From positions 27,980,620-28,044,619 of the forward strand of contig JBANSL010000010.1 of assembly GCA_037127255.1 (NCBI GenBank): a stretch of 64,000 nt of DNA, given 5' to 3'. Both the position numbers and the translations under genes were made by a program. The stretch is from Persicaria tinctoria (lineage: Eukaryota; Streptophyta; Magnoliopsida; Caryophyllales; Polygonaceae). Under the pieces are notes generated by a model. The model ran no database searches. It was not told where the DNA came from and saw only the letters and a program-made list of their open reading frames with translations. Positions 32,568 to 42,488 of the stretch are shown piece by piece. Position 1 is the stretch's first letter, and the number at the start of each line of letters is the position of its first letter.

Positions 32568-32638
32568 CCCTTGCCGGACTCCCAAACCGGCACAATATCT
32601 ACCCTTGCCGGACTCCCAAACCGGCACATGCAAAGATT
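32568..32638. repeat. 27-bp direct repeat, GC-rich
   Basis: CCCTTGCCGGACTCCCAAAC followed by CGGCACA occurs twice (32568-32594 and 32612-32638). The following 32710-32890 is rich in GCCGAC and GTCGGC in both orientations. Confidence 0.85.
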
Positions 32639-32939
32639 AATTAATTATGATTGATTATACTTTGTATGGTTGAAGAAGAAGGTTGGATTAAGTTCATTGA
32701 TTATACTTTGTATGCCGACCTGGGACTTCGGCAGCGGCATCAGTGCCGATGGGACGGAAAGCCTGAAAAGCTGAAGATTCCCCGCGCGGAGGGCTATGCC
32801 GACCTGGAGATGCCGACTTGGGCACTCGGGTTCGGCACACATGGCTGCCGACCTCGAGACTCGGCATCGGCACCGTGCCGATGGCGAGATGGACGCCGTG
32901 CAAATAGCAGAACCGAAAGATAAATGAGAATAAATTTGA

Positions 32940-33169
32940 CTAATTGAGTGCGCAAATTATTTTTATGTAGTAACTTGGTTCGCTTGTTCGACTGGATTTA
33001 GGTGCCTCCCTCCGTTTGTACTGCACCTTTTTCTGTTTCTTATTTATAATTTTCTGTTTCTATATTATATGTTTAGATGGTTAGCCGTCTGCCGACTTTG
33101 TCGGCCTCTCGAGGTTCCGGGTCTGTCCGGCCTCGAATTATTTCCTCATCAAAAAAAAAAAAAAAAAAA
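32940..33169 (+). mobile_element. Retroposon 3' tail with 19-base poly(A)
   Basis: A GC-balanced segment ending CCTCGAATTATTTCCTCATC and then poly(A) 33151-33169. The tail resembles that of the LINE scrap at 18998-19198. The left end is unclear and I see no firm target duplication; GTGGTGAGTG after the tail is itself a short tandem. Confidence 0.5.
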
Positions 33170-33245
33170 GAGTGGTGAGTGGTGAGTCTGGTGACCCATA
33201 ATTGCTAGAGGGGGTGAAATTTTTTATTTGGACTTTTTTTTCTCG

Positions 33246-33400
33246 GTATATATAATAAAGAATTTTTTTAAAAATATATTGAAAGAAAACCATAAATTAT
33301 GGTATAAATAAGATATCTTTGTGTGTATATAATAAAGATTTTTTTAAAAAAAATATATTGAAAGAAAACCATAAATTATGATATTTCATTAAAAAAATTC
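33246..33400. repeat. Tandem duplication, 77-bp offset, AT-rich
   Basis: TATAATAAAGA..TTTTTTTAAAA, ATATATTGAAAGAAAACCAT and AAATTATG recur 77 bp apart, with small indels. Confidence 0.75.
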
Positions 33401-33749
33401 ATACAATAATTTAATAAATGATATATGCGTGTAGCATGATTAAGACCTTTTTTTTAATTTGAAAGAAAATTATAAATTTTTTATAAAGAATTTATCATTT
33501 GTAAATGGAAAAAAATAATTGATCGGATTGAAAAGTGTGACAAAAAAAAAACTCTTAAATTGTGGTTTAAATATGACATTGATAGTAAAAAAAATCATAG
33601 GAATAAAAATTAGAAGATTTTTTAAAACTATATGTGTAACATAATGAATAATCTTATGAAAATATTAAAAGAAAAATATATAAGTTGATTTAAATATGAC
33701 ATTTATAATAGAAAAAATTGGGTAGGAATAAAAAGTAGTGCAAAAAGGT

Positions 33750-33840
33750 AAGCAATGAGGTTTGAACTCATGAGTCATAACATATTGCATTAATGATGAT
33801 TCCCTTCCTCTTTTACCAACTAAGCTAGACAACTTTTGTG
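33750..33840 (-). mobile_element. tRNA-derived SINE-like sequence
   Basis: On the minus strand: TCTAGCTTAGTTGGTAAAAG (A-box-like, D arm) and, about 45 bases on, CATGAGTTCAAACCTCATTG (B box, T arm with a 5-bp stem). The spacing is longer than in most tRNAs. No 3' tail or target duplication identified, so it may equally be a tRNA pseudogene. Confidence 0.5.
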
Positions 33841-34396
33841 GTCTCTTTCACATTTTATTTTTATTTTTTTACTTTATTTTTAAAATTTCTTTTTTTAAAA
33901 CACTATGAATTTTCGTCGCGGCTGGGGACGCACCCCCGCGCCGCCCTGTGGTTGCCACTGATAACATGATTGTTCTTAGACTATGTTTGACATAGCTAAA
34001 GTTGATAAATTATTTGTGTTTAATATAGGTTAATAAGCTAGTATGATATTTGGTAAACCTGGCTTTTACGGTAGTTAATGAAAACTTGTGAATAAAAAAA
34101 AAAGCAAAAGCTCTGAAAAGCTTCTGCGAGTAGCTGTTGAAAATCTTAGATTCCACATGCTAATTAAACTAAAATTTTATTTTTATTTTTATTTTATTTA
34201 AAACTATATAATATCGAAATCATAAGTTTCAAAAGCTACTTACTGTTGCGAGAAGGAGCCTTAAATTAAGTCATATGAATAATCATACTGCTACACCAAA
34301 AAAATTTGTAAAAAAAAACATCAATATATATATAGATCGATACAAATAAGCAAATCTTATCAAGCATCCTCTTATCAAATCAAATAACCCTAAAAC
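33841..34396. other. AT-rich stretch without a gene
   Basis: Nothing coding seen. A short GC block near 33916-33958 (GTCGCGGCTGGGGACGCACC) stands out. Confidence 0.4.
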
Positions 34397-34401
34397 CCCT
34401 C

Positions 34402-34643
34402 TTTTAACAATCTCAAACCGAAATTGGAAGGAAAAATGAAGTTGTATTCATTGAGAGAAAACAAAATCGTCTTCTTACACCATTAGAGAGAGCAAAGTAC
34501 AGATCTGTGTTCACACAGCAACTAGTTTGTTACAACCAACTTTGGCGCCAAAACCAGCTCTATTTGAGCTTGTGATCTCGGTTGTCCAAACAGCTGAAAT
34601 GACAGAAATACCCTTCTGTCACTTTAGACCATATGGACTCATA
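34402..34643 (-). repeat. Copia-2 3' LTR
   Basis: Adjoins the polypurine tract (34644-34652, minus strand GATGGGGGCC). Differs from the other LTR at three positions (for example GAAGtTGT versus GAAGcTGT). The open frame at 34527-34712 crosses the boundary and is not a gene. Confidence 0.93.
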
Positions 34644-34651
34644 GGCCCCCA

Positions 34652-34927
34652 TCAAGCTGGACTAGCCATAGGAGACACTAGACCAAGCTTGACACGAAGA
34701 AAGGTGTGTTGATGTGCTCCAAGAGCCTTAGTCAGTATATCAGCAATTTGCAGAGAAGAGCCCACATGTTTAGTGCAAATGAAGCCTTGAGCAACCATTT
34801 CCCTAATGAAATGGGAATCAATCCGGACATGCTTTGTCCTTTCATGGAATACAAGATTAAGGGCCAATTGATGTGCACTCTTGTTGTCACAAAATAAGGA
34901 GATAGGAAGAAGTGATGCCAAGATCAC
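34652..34927 (-). pseudogene. Copia-2 RNase H, C-terminal part, out of frame
   Basis: Reads SLFCDNKSAHQLALNLVFHE RTKHVRIDSHFIRE, then IADILTKAL and the usual short tail, ending next to the polypurine tract. It continues the RT-RNase H frame after a one-base shift near 34890-34920 (the upstream frame ends LGITSSYLLIL). DILTKAL is the standard copia RNase H end, so the element's coding end is complete. Confidence 0.88.
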
Positions 34928-36197
34928 TCAGTAACCCATGTACCCAGACAAGCTCACTGGCAGCAATGGACATAGCTCTATATTCACTTTCTGTTGAAGA
35001 TTTGGAGACCACGTTCTGTTTCTTAGCTTTCCATGAGATCAATGAGGAACCTAGGAACACACAGTAACCTGATAATGACCTCCCAGTATCAATGCAATTT
35101 CCCCAGTCAGCATCTGTGTAGGCATGAACTGCAACAGAGGAAGATGCAGGATAGGAGAGAGCTAGATTATAGGACCCCTTGAGGTATCTGAGTAGATAAA
35201 CCATTGCATTCCAATGTGGTTGAAGGGGATTGAGGGGAAACTGGCTCAACTGCTGAACAGCAAAGGCAATATCAGGCCTTGTTAAGGTAAGATACAACAG
35301 TCTCCCAACTAATCTCCTGTAGTCTTCAGGCTTTGAAATAGGCTCTCCAACATGAAGGGAAAGCTTGGTGCCATGTTGCATTGGGAAGTCAGTGGGTTTG
35401 CAATTTTCCATGTTGGCATCTCTAAGGATGTCAAGAATGTATTTCCTTTGATTAAGGAGAATACCATGAGAGGATCTAGAGATCTCCATTCCCAAGAAGT
35501 ATCTTGCAATTCCTAAGTCCTTGATGGTGAATGCTTTGTGCAGAGCAAGCTTTGTGGATGAAATCTCCTCTGTTGAATTGCCCAACAAGAGCATATCATC
35601 CACATAAACCAAGGCAATTGTCATGGAAGAGCCAACTGATTTGACAAATAAAGAGTAGTCATGAGAAGACTGAGTATATCCTAATTTGATCATGAACTTG
35701 GTAAGCTCGGAGTTCCACTGTCTGCTGGCTTGCTTGAGGCCATATAATGATCTGGTGAGCTTACAAACATGGTCATTTGGAACTGAATAACCAGGAGGAG
35801 GGTGCATGTATACCTCTTCATCTAGAAAGCCATGTAGGAAGGCATTATTCACATCAAGTTGATGGAGAGACCAACCTTTGCTGGCTGCAAGAGCAAGAAT
35901 AATCCTGACAGTAGAGAGCTTGGCTACTGGTGAGAATGTCTGCTTGTAGTCCTTGTCCTTAACCTGATTATATCCCTTGGCCACCAATCTAGCTTTGTAC
36001 CTTTCAATATTCCCATCAGGCTTGTATTTGATTTTGAAGACCCATTTGCATCCTATGGCTTTCTTGCCAATAGGAAGAGGCAGTACTTCCCATGTGTGAT
36101 TGTTGGTGAGTGCATTGAACTCTAAAGACATAGCCTGTTCCCATTCTGTGACACCCTTTGCTTGACTGTATGAATTGGGTTCAAAAGTGCCACACAT
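34887..36197 (-). CDS. Copia-2 reverse transcriptase and RNase H frame
   Basis: 436 codons in the same frame as the gag-integrase frame upstream, separated by one TAG. Motifs in order: NTHWEVL-type start (NHTWEVLPLPIGKKAIGCKW), [51 protein letters not shown], the catalytic YVDD (ALVYVDDMLLLG, about residue 195), then RNase H with TDADWGNCIDTGRSLSGYC and KSSTESEYRAMS. The Met at 36197 is only the first after the stop and probably not a real start. The reading is uninterrupted until the frameshift at its end. Known role: reverse transcription of element RNA. Confidence 0.9.
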   Translation of the reverse strand: MCGTFEPNSYSQAKGVTEWEQAMSLEFNALTNNHTWEVLPLPIGKKAIGCKWVFKIKYKPDGNIERYKARLVAKGYNQVKDKDYKQTFSPVAKLSTVRIILALAASKGWSLHQLDVNNAFLHGFLDEEVYMHPPPGYSVPNDHVCKLTRSLYGLKQASRQWNSELTKFMIKLGYTQSSHDYSLFVKSVGSSMTIALVYVDDMLLLGNSTEEISSTKLALHKAFTIKDLGIARYFLGMEISRSSHGILLNQRKYILDILRDANMENCKPTDFPMQHGTKLSLHVGEPISKPEDYRRLVGRLLYLTLTRPDIAFAVQQLSQFPLNPLQPHWNAMVYLLRYLKGSYNLALSYPASSSVAVHAYTDADWGNCIDTGRSLSGYCVFLGSSLISWKAKKQNVVSKSSTESEYRAMSIAASELVWVHGLLSDLGITSSYLLIL

Positions 36198-36209
36198 GTT
36201 GACAAATGA

Positions 36210-39200
36210 CTAGATGTAATGTGGAGAGAGGTGAGACAAATGACTGAGAGAAAACACTGCAAAGAAGTCAGAAGCAGAAGATGTGTCTAAGTGCCCTCTG
36301 GATGGGAGCTGTGTGCATATGAAATCCTGGAGCCTTGCAGGTCTCTGAACACGGCTTCTAAGACCATGGGTGATGATGGGTACAGGTGAGTTACTAACAG
36401 ATGAGGAATCCTCAATGGGATTAACTGAGGCAGGAGAGTCTGAGATATGACTAGGCATTGGAACTGAATCAACAGATGGGACAATGGATGGGGATGGATG
36501 GGGAGTATTAGAAGGATTGGGAGATGGTGTGATGTGAGTGTCATAAAAGCTGAGACAGTCATCCTCAATGTTCACCAGTGGAGCCTGATCATGCCTGCAG
36601 GATGCCTTAGTAGTGACAGAATCCTTGAAAGGAAAAATATGCTCCACAAATCTCACATGACGACTGATGATTATGGTATGTCTAGCAAGGTCATATAATT
36701 TGAAAGCCTTTTGACCAAATGGATAGCCAAGGAAGATGCATTTCCTGGCTACTGCACTCATTTTGTCTCTATGATCATTTGGTTGCACTGCATAGCACAG
36801 GCAACCAATTACCCTGAGATGATCATATCTTGGAGAAAATCTATAGAGTGCTTCAAAAGGAGATTTCCATCTAAGAACAGCTGAAGGCATTTTATTGATA
36901 ATGTGTGTTGCACTCAACACACACTCCCCCCAGAATTTGATTGGCAATCCAGCATGAATCCTAATTGCTCTAGCAGTTTCAATTAGGTGTCTATGTTTTC
37001 TCTCCACACGGCCATTCTGCTCATGAACTCCTGGAGCTGTTCTTTGATGAATAATACCCCTGGAGTTGAAGAGATCTGCACATCCTCTCTGAGTGAACTC
37101 AGTCCCATTGTCAGATCTAACAAACTGAACTGAAGTCTGGAAGTGATTGTCAACCATGTTAAGGAAACTAGTGATGTTCCTTAACACCTGCAATTTATCT
37201 TGCATCAAGTAGACCCAGGTGGATCTAGTGTGATCATCAACTATAGTTAAAAAGTATCTAGCTCCACATAGGGCAGGAGTCCTGTATGGACCCCAGACAT
37301 CCATATGTACCAATTTAAAAGGAAATTCAGCTAATGACTCACTCCTGTCAAAGCTTAGTCTGTGAGCCTTAGTCAAAGAACAAGTATCACAATGAACATC
37401 CCTGATATCACAATTCTGAATCTCTGGCAAGTGATGTAAATTGGCAAATGACATGTGGCCAAGTCTGGCATGAATCAAATGTGCTTTATCAAGCTTATTA
37501 CATCCAGAAACAACATGGCTAAGAGAGTGAGAGAAATCCTTACAACCATCCTGGCAAGCAGCAGCCCTCAACATGTATAGGCCTTTCTTCTCAACCCCTC
37601 TAGCCATCACCTTCTCAGTTATAGGGTCCTGTAACCAGCATGATGTATCATCAAATGTTACTCTCAACCTCTGATCAGAAGCAATTTTAGAAACTGAAAG
37701 CAAATTGTGCCTGAACTGAGGCACCAGCAAAACATTTTTCAAAACAAAACTGGCATTCAAAGATACTGTGCCACTCTTGGTGACAGCAATGCTACTTCCA
37801 TCAGGTAATCCAAGATTTACAGTTGTGTGTAAATCATGAATCTCTATGAAAATGCTTGTGTCAAAGGAAATGTGGTCTGTTGCACCAGAATCCACAATCC
37901 ATGTATCACTGTTGCCTTTGTTAATACCAATAAGGAAAGAAACACTTAAGGTACCTGCAAAGTGGGTCATAGCTTGGTTAACTGAGCTATCACCTGACTC
38001 CAATGGAGTCTTTCCCTTCACCATCTTCAATATTTCATTGAATACAGCATTGACCATGGCTTGGTCTGGCTTTCCTGCACTCTGACTTGTTTCAAAATGT
38101 TGATCGAAAGGGCTGTCTTGCTGGCTACTGTCAAACTGAGCAGCAAACCTTCCACCATACTTAGGCTTATCTTCTTCCTTTGGGCCCCTAAACCATTCTG
38201 GATACCCAATCAACTTAAAACAGTAATCCTTAGTATGCCCACGCTCACCACAATGATCACATTTCCTATCAAGTTTAGCTTTCTTATAATCCCTTCTTGC
38301 CTGTTCAAACTGCTTCCCTTGATCACCAAATCTGCTTTGATATGAAAACCTTTGCTTTGCCAAAGCATTAGCCAGAAGCACATTCCCTTCTCCCTGAACA
38401 AGAGAGGTTACACCCTTAGATCTCTCTATTTGAATGGCCATCTGATAAACTTTGTGTAGACCAGGAGCTGGATCCTTTGATAACACATTCCCTCTCAAAT
38501 GCTCAAAAACATCATTCAATCCTAACAGAAACTGCATAACCTTTGCCTTTTCATCTCTCTCAAAAATTCTTTTCAGTAGAGTGCAAGAACACTGATCAAT
38601 TCCACCACAACTACATGTGGGAATGGGATCCAGCATCTGCAATTCATCCCAAATCTTCTTAGATTTCATAAAATACGCCCCAACAGACATGTTTTCCTGC
38701 TTCAGATTGCTCAATTCTCTTTTCAATTGATACACCAGGGTATCATTTGACTCATAATACCTATCCTTGATCTCATCCCATAGTTCTTTCGATGACTTCA
38801 CATATGTGAGGCTTTCCCCAATCTCGCTATTCATTGAATTCACTAACCAACATCTAACCATGTAATCAGCCCTTAACCATTTCTCATAATCCTCCCCATC
38901 CTCACTAGGAGGCACACAACTTCCAGTAATGAAGCCTAATTTGGCTTTGGCACCCAAAGCCATTCGAACATTTCTACTCCAACTTACGAAATTTGTACCA
39001 TTGAACAAGGCAGATACCAAATTCATTCCTGGATGATCTGAATTGGATAGAAAATAGGGATTTATGTGTGCATTGTTCATACCTGACACGACATCTCCAA
39101 ACTGCAGATTTTGATTTCCAAAATTCCAGCCACGACCAAGTCCTGCGCTCCCAGGTGCAGGAGGAGTGACAGACACAACCAAGTCCTTGCTCAAATCCTC

Positions 39201-39338
39201 TACCAGCTCCTGATCCTTCACCAGAACCTCTTCCCGACATTGCAGACGAAAGAAAGAAAGGATTAACAAGCTCACAAATTCACGATTTACTCTCTGAAAC
39301 ACCTGAATGGATCCACACATGCGACGCAGCCAGATCAC
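36210..39338 (-). CDS. Copia-2 gag, protease and integrase frame
   Basis: 1042 codons. Gag core: PYFLSNSDHPGMNLVSALFN, then the LGFITGSC block, near residues 95-140; Cys-rich stretch CSCGGIDQCSC; zinc knuckle CDHCGERGHTKDYC near residue 360; protease DSGATDH near 480; integrase zinc module HARLGHMS..CDTCSLTKAH from about 620; catalytic core with HMDVWGP, RSDNGTEF and NGRVERKHRH (D, D, E); C-terminal KCIFLGYPFGQKAFKLYD near 880. It ends at TAG (36210-36212) in a poorly conserved linker, where no stop is expected in copia elements. True start could be a Met downstream of 39338, for example MSGRG-like Mets are in another frame; gag homology begins near residue 90. Confidence 0.92.
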   Translation of the reverse strand: MIWLRRMCGSIQVFQRVNREFVSLLILSFFRLQCREEVLVKDQELVEDLSKDLVVSVTPPAPGSAGLGRGWNFGNQNLQFGDVVSGMNNAHINPYFLSNSDHPGMNLVSALFNGTNFVSWSRNVRMALGAKAKLGFITGSCVPPSEDGEDYEKWLRADYMVRCWLVNSMNSEIGESLTYVKSSKELWDEIKDRYYESNDTLVYQLKRELSNLKQENMSVGAYFMKSKKIWDELQMLDPIPTCSCGGIDQCSCTLLKRIFERDEKAKVMQFLLGLNDVFEHLRGNVLSKDPAPGLHKVYQMAIQIERSKGVTSLVQGEGNVLLANALAKQRFSYQSRFGDQGKQFEQARRDYKKAKLDRKCDHCGERGHTKDYCFKLIGYPEWFRGPKEEDKPKYGGRFAAQFDSSQQDSPFDQHFETSQSAGKPDQAMVNAVFNEILKMVKGKTPLESGDSSVNQAMTHFAGTLSVSFLIGINKGNSDTWIVDSGATDHISFDTSIFIEIHDLHTTVNLGLPDGSSIAVTKSGTVSLNASFVLKNVLLVPQFRHNLLSVSKIASDQRLRVTFDDTSCWLQDPITEKVMARGVEKKGLYMLRAAACQDGCKDFSHSLSHVVSGCNKLDKAHLIHARLGHMSFANLHHLPEIQNCDIRDVHCDTCSLTKAHRLSFDRSESLAEFPFKLVHMDVWGPYRTPALCGARYFLTIVDDHTRSTWVYLMQDKLQVLRNITSFLNMVDNHFQTSVQFVRSDNGTEFTQRGCADLFNSRGIIHQRTAPGVHEQNGRVERKHRHLIETARAIRIHAGLPIKFWGECVLSATHIINKMPSAVLRWKSPFEALYRFSPRYDHLRVIGCLCYAVQPNDHRDKMSAVARKCIFLGYPFGQKAFKLYDLARHTIIISRHVRFVEHIFPFKDSVTTKASCRHDQAPLVNIEDDCLSFYDTHITPSPNPSNTPHPSPSIVPSVDSVPMPSHISDSPASVNPIEDSSSVSNSPVPIITHGLRSRVQRPARLQDFICTQLPSRGHLDTSSASDFFAVFSLSHLSHLSPHYI

Positions 39339-39351
39339 TTAGATTCCTGGC

Positions 39352-39363
39352 GCTCTGATACCA
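39352..39363 (-). other. Copia-2 primer binding site
   Basis: Minus strand TGGTATCAGAGC directly after the LTR; complementary to initiator tRNA-Met. Confidence 0.92.
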
Positions 39364-39605
39364 TTTTAACAATCTCAAACCGAAATTGGAAGGAAAAATG
39401 AAGCTGTATTCATTGAGAGAAAACAAAATCGTCTTCTTACACCATTAGAGAGAGCAAAGTACAAATCTGTGTTCACACAGCAACTAGTTTGTTACAACCA
39501 ACTTTGGCGCCAAAACTAGCTCTATTTGAGCTTGTGATCTCGGTTGTCCAAACAGCTGAAATGACAGAAATACCCTTCTGTCACTTTAGACCATATGGAC
39601 TCATA
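39364..39605 (-). repeat. Copia-2 5' LTR
   Basis: Identical to the other LTR except for three substitutions. Being 242 bp, it is short for copia; promoter signals are not obvious to me. Confidence 0.93.
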
Positions 39606-39610
39606 CCCTC

Positions 39611-40796
39611 TAATTTGATTAACTGCATATGTGTATTCTCCTCATTGATAACTTCGTTTTTAATATATAATACGCCCCAAACTTACATCCAGGTAAAAAG
39701 TTTTGAATATTTGAAAATTGAAGGTATATTAATTGATTTAATTTTATTTGAATAAACTATAATTCTTTTATATTTTAATTATATTAAAATTCATATACAA
39801 TGATTCATCTCTAGATTTTCAAAATGAGAGATTAATTATATTAATAATTTCAACAATTAGATAAGAAGTTACAGACGTTTAAAATTTTATATCTGGTTAT
39901 ACATTATTATAATGTTAATCGAGCAACAAGTTACATATTGACTGATCAATATTTATTGTATTGTGCTCTCTATTCTTATTTTGTTAGTTTTTCTTCGGAT
40001 ATTTAATTAATTTATTAATATTTATTTTTTTTAATGTGAAAAATGACGACGTCATTTTATTCTAAAATAAAATTATTATTTTAATTGCATTATATAGAGT
40101 TCTTTATAATGCTTTAATCCAAAATGACATGCACACACGCACTATTTATATCTATTGTCCGGAAGAAAAAAAAACATGTAATTTTTAGAAGCCTAGGAGT
40201 AGACTCATTCCAAATTTTAAATTAGACAAAATTTTTTTTAAGAATGATGATCATTTCAATTCATGCATGATCCAAACTTTTAAAAATTGTATTTTAAATA
40301 GATATAATCATTATTTAAATCGGTAGAAGTATATACCGTTTAGTACATACATACATGCATTATGCATAAAAATTTGTGGAATACGAGATTAGATTATACA
40401 TATGTATATATAAAAGATAATGGATTCTAAACAGTTAGGGTGTTTAAGTGCAATTTAATTATCCTGAATCCATACTTTTGGATAATGAAAGGACAAATAG
40501 ATCGACGTACACAAATGAAGAAAATTCCCCATAAAGCTAGCTAGCATGCTAATTAATAGTTCAAATTATAACCATAAACGTCTTTTCAATTATACAAAAT
40601 AGTATTCAATGTGTAATTAGGGATTTTGTTTGCTTGGAAGTGGATGGAGTATATGGACAACATAGCCAGTTTGTGGATTTGGTGGTTTGTCAAATCTCTA
40701 ATACTTGAAAATGCAAGAAGCCTTATCTTCGAATGCTAGTAGCATTATATTTCTTCATTATCATAATGTGTTTTATATAGTGTGTGTACTGTTTCA
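39611..40796. other. AT-rich stretch without a gene
   Basis: No supported feature. Frames at 40723-40957 overlap the poly(T) boundary of the LINE fragment and are not genes. Confidence 0.45.
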
Positions 40797-40803
40797 AAAG
40801 TTT

Positions 40804-41160
40804 GTTTTTTTTTTTTTTTTTTTTTTGTATAAGACTGGCAGTGGAGATTGGGATTCGAAGAGTGATAGTTGAAAGTGATTGCGCAATCATCGTCAATGCC
40901 ATCAATTAAGTGAACACTATACCATGGGAGGTCGCTCAAATAATCCAAGATATCCATTCGTTAAGCAAAAATTTTTGAGAGCATGACATTTCAGCACTGC
41001 TACAGAGAGGCGAATGATGTAGCTGATTTTCTTGCTAAATCTCAGTTGAATTGTAATTTTATTTTGAGTTCTTGTTGTTGTGAGTTCCAGAACATCATCT
41101 TACGAGATGATCATGGATGTCGGTAGTGCATCCAATTTATTGCTTACTGTAAAAAAAAAA
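40804..41160 (+). mobile_element. 5'-truncated LINE tail with RNase H relic, poly(T) at its 5' side
   Basis: A 22-base T run (40805-40826) precedes an RNase H relic: GIRRVIVESDCAIIVNAIN*, NTIPWEVAQIIQDIHSLS, then in another frame YREANDVADFLAKSQL. A poly(A) of ten bases ends it (41151-41160). It is close to the LINE tail at 28398-29220 (TATAAGACTGG..GTGG..GATACGGAGAG versus GATTCGAAGAG). AAAGTTT occurs on both sides and may be the target duplication, but the A and T runs make this uncertain. Confidence 0.75.
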
Positions 41161-42205
41161 GTTTCCTCTTTTTTTTCCTATTAATTTCAATTTGAACTAT
41201 CGACAAAAGAAATGACAATGATGAAAAGGTCTCCTTAAAATTAAAATTCAGGTTTTTTTTCATGTTAGAGCAAACGCACCGGAGCGGCAAAGTGTTGTTC
41301 TTATCTGTCAGATGTATTAAGTATTTTTTTTTTCAAAAAAAAAAAGAAAAAGCCCAGGAGCCGGAGGATGAAACACTTATTCAAGCGGCAAATTGAAGAA
41401 CAAAGGGCATCTCCAGCATGCATTTCAAAGGCCAATACACACCATGGAGTATCGACATGTGTCCCAAAAATGGATTAGTAATTTTAAAACTTTCATTTTA
41501 TATATAAAAAATATATATATTTGAATAGGGTATAGTTTTATCTATCAATAGACACACATATTGCATATATTTAAATTAAAAAAGAAATAAAATATTATAT
41601 GTGTAATTAATTGCGATTATATATATTTCAATTTTTTTTGTAATTGTGATTATATTTAAATACTTCGTAATATTTACACAATCGCCTTTCAAATAATTAT
41701 GCTTGAATTCCATGGATAGCTTTGATTTTCGGTTTGAATAAGCATTTTGTACTTTGTTTTGTGCTCATTTTAATCTTGTACTTGAATTATTACGATTAGA
41801 TTATGTAATTGTGTTTTTTAACAGGGATTGTTATTCTTATTATTTACATAGTTGTTGAAAAAATATGATTTCAATAATATTTAAATAATAATAATGATAA
41901 TAATAATAATAATAATAATTATTATTATTATTATTATAATTATTATTATCGTTATTATCGTTATTGTTATTGTATTATGAAATATTTATTAAAAATCAAA
42001 ATGATTATAAAGTAGGTGAAGGGCTCGGAAGTGAGAAGCACGGATGTGGGTGGAATTATTAAAAATGAAAGGGGTGTTTTTATGCTGACGTGGCAGTGAA
42101 AAAGTGAGTTAAGGGAAGAGCATAAGTGTTCTCGGGTGTGCATGGCCTTAGTAGTTTTGGGTGTTCAACGACTTTACTGCTTTGGTGGTTGCAAAGCTCT
42201 CTATA
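41161..42205. other. AT-rich stretch with a possible MITE
   Basis: GGGCATCTCCAGCATGC at 41407 is a phrase common at MITE ends; a loosely inverted partner may be near 42120-42149 (GTGTGCATGGCCTTA). Match too weak to call. Confidence 0.3.
41884..41970. repeat. (AAT)n/(ATT)n microsatellite, palindromic
   Basis: An AAT run switches to ATT at about 41918, giving a self-complementary microsatellite with a few ATC interruptions. Confidence 0.9.
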
Positions 42206-42207
42206 CT

Positions 42208-42488
42208 AAATTATTTTGTTAAGTGTTTCTACAAAGGTTGATAGATGAAGAGAGTGTTTTGAAGATCATAAGCGGAATCTACCAAGGGGGTCCGGAAGAT
42301 CATTGCAAAAGGATGAACCATTCTGGAATGGTCCGGAAGATCATTGCAAAAGGATGAACCATTCTGGAATCTACCAAGGGGGTCCGGAAGATCATTGCAA
42401 AAGGATGAACCATTCTGGAATCTACCAAGGGGGTCCGGAAGATCATTGCAAAAGGACGAATCAAAATTATTTTGTTAAGTGTTTCTAC
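42208..42488. repeat. 51-bp minisatellite between 24-bp direct repeats
   Basis: TCCGGAAGATCATTGCAAAA starts at 42291, 42332, 42383 and 42434, giving offsets of 41, 51 and 51; the first unit lacks ten bases. The array is framed by AAATTATTTTGTTAAGTGTT repeats (about 42208-42232 and 42464-42488). Because 51 is a multiple of three, a plus-strand frame (42303-42509) shows a 17-residue repeat GPEDHCKRMNHSGIYQG, but there is no sign that it is a gene. Confidence 0.9.

Larger units (their letters stand above)
34402..39605 (-). mobile_element. Copia-2: near-intact Ty1/copia element, 5204 bp
   Basis: Complete element with 242-bp LTRs (34402-34643 and 39364-39605) and a CCCTC target duplication (34397-34401 and 39606-39610). 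The LTRs differ at three sites by my reading, so the insertion is recent on the scale of this window. Order on the minus strand: LTR, tRNA-iMet primer site, gag-protease-integrase frame, RT-RNase H frame, polypurine tract, LTR. Two lesions are visible: one in-frame TAG between integrase and RT, and one frameshift in RNase H. The LTR tips are TATGAG and TTAAAA rather than TG..CA. Confidence 0.93.

Noticed and set aside
32645..32923. Overlapping open frames on both strands
   Set aside because: Created by GCCGAC/GTCGGC repeats; no protein family recognised.
34527..34712. Plus-strand open frame, repeated at 39489-39755
   Set aside because: Lies in the copia-2 LTRs on the strand opposite to the element; the copy is due to LTR duplication.
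41404..42149. MITE starting GGGCATCTCCAGC
   Set aside because: The inverted partner is too weak and no target duplication was found.
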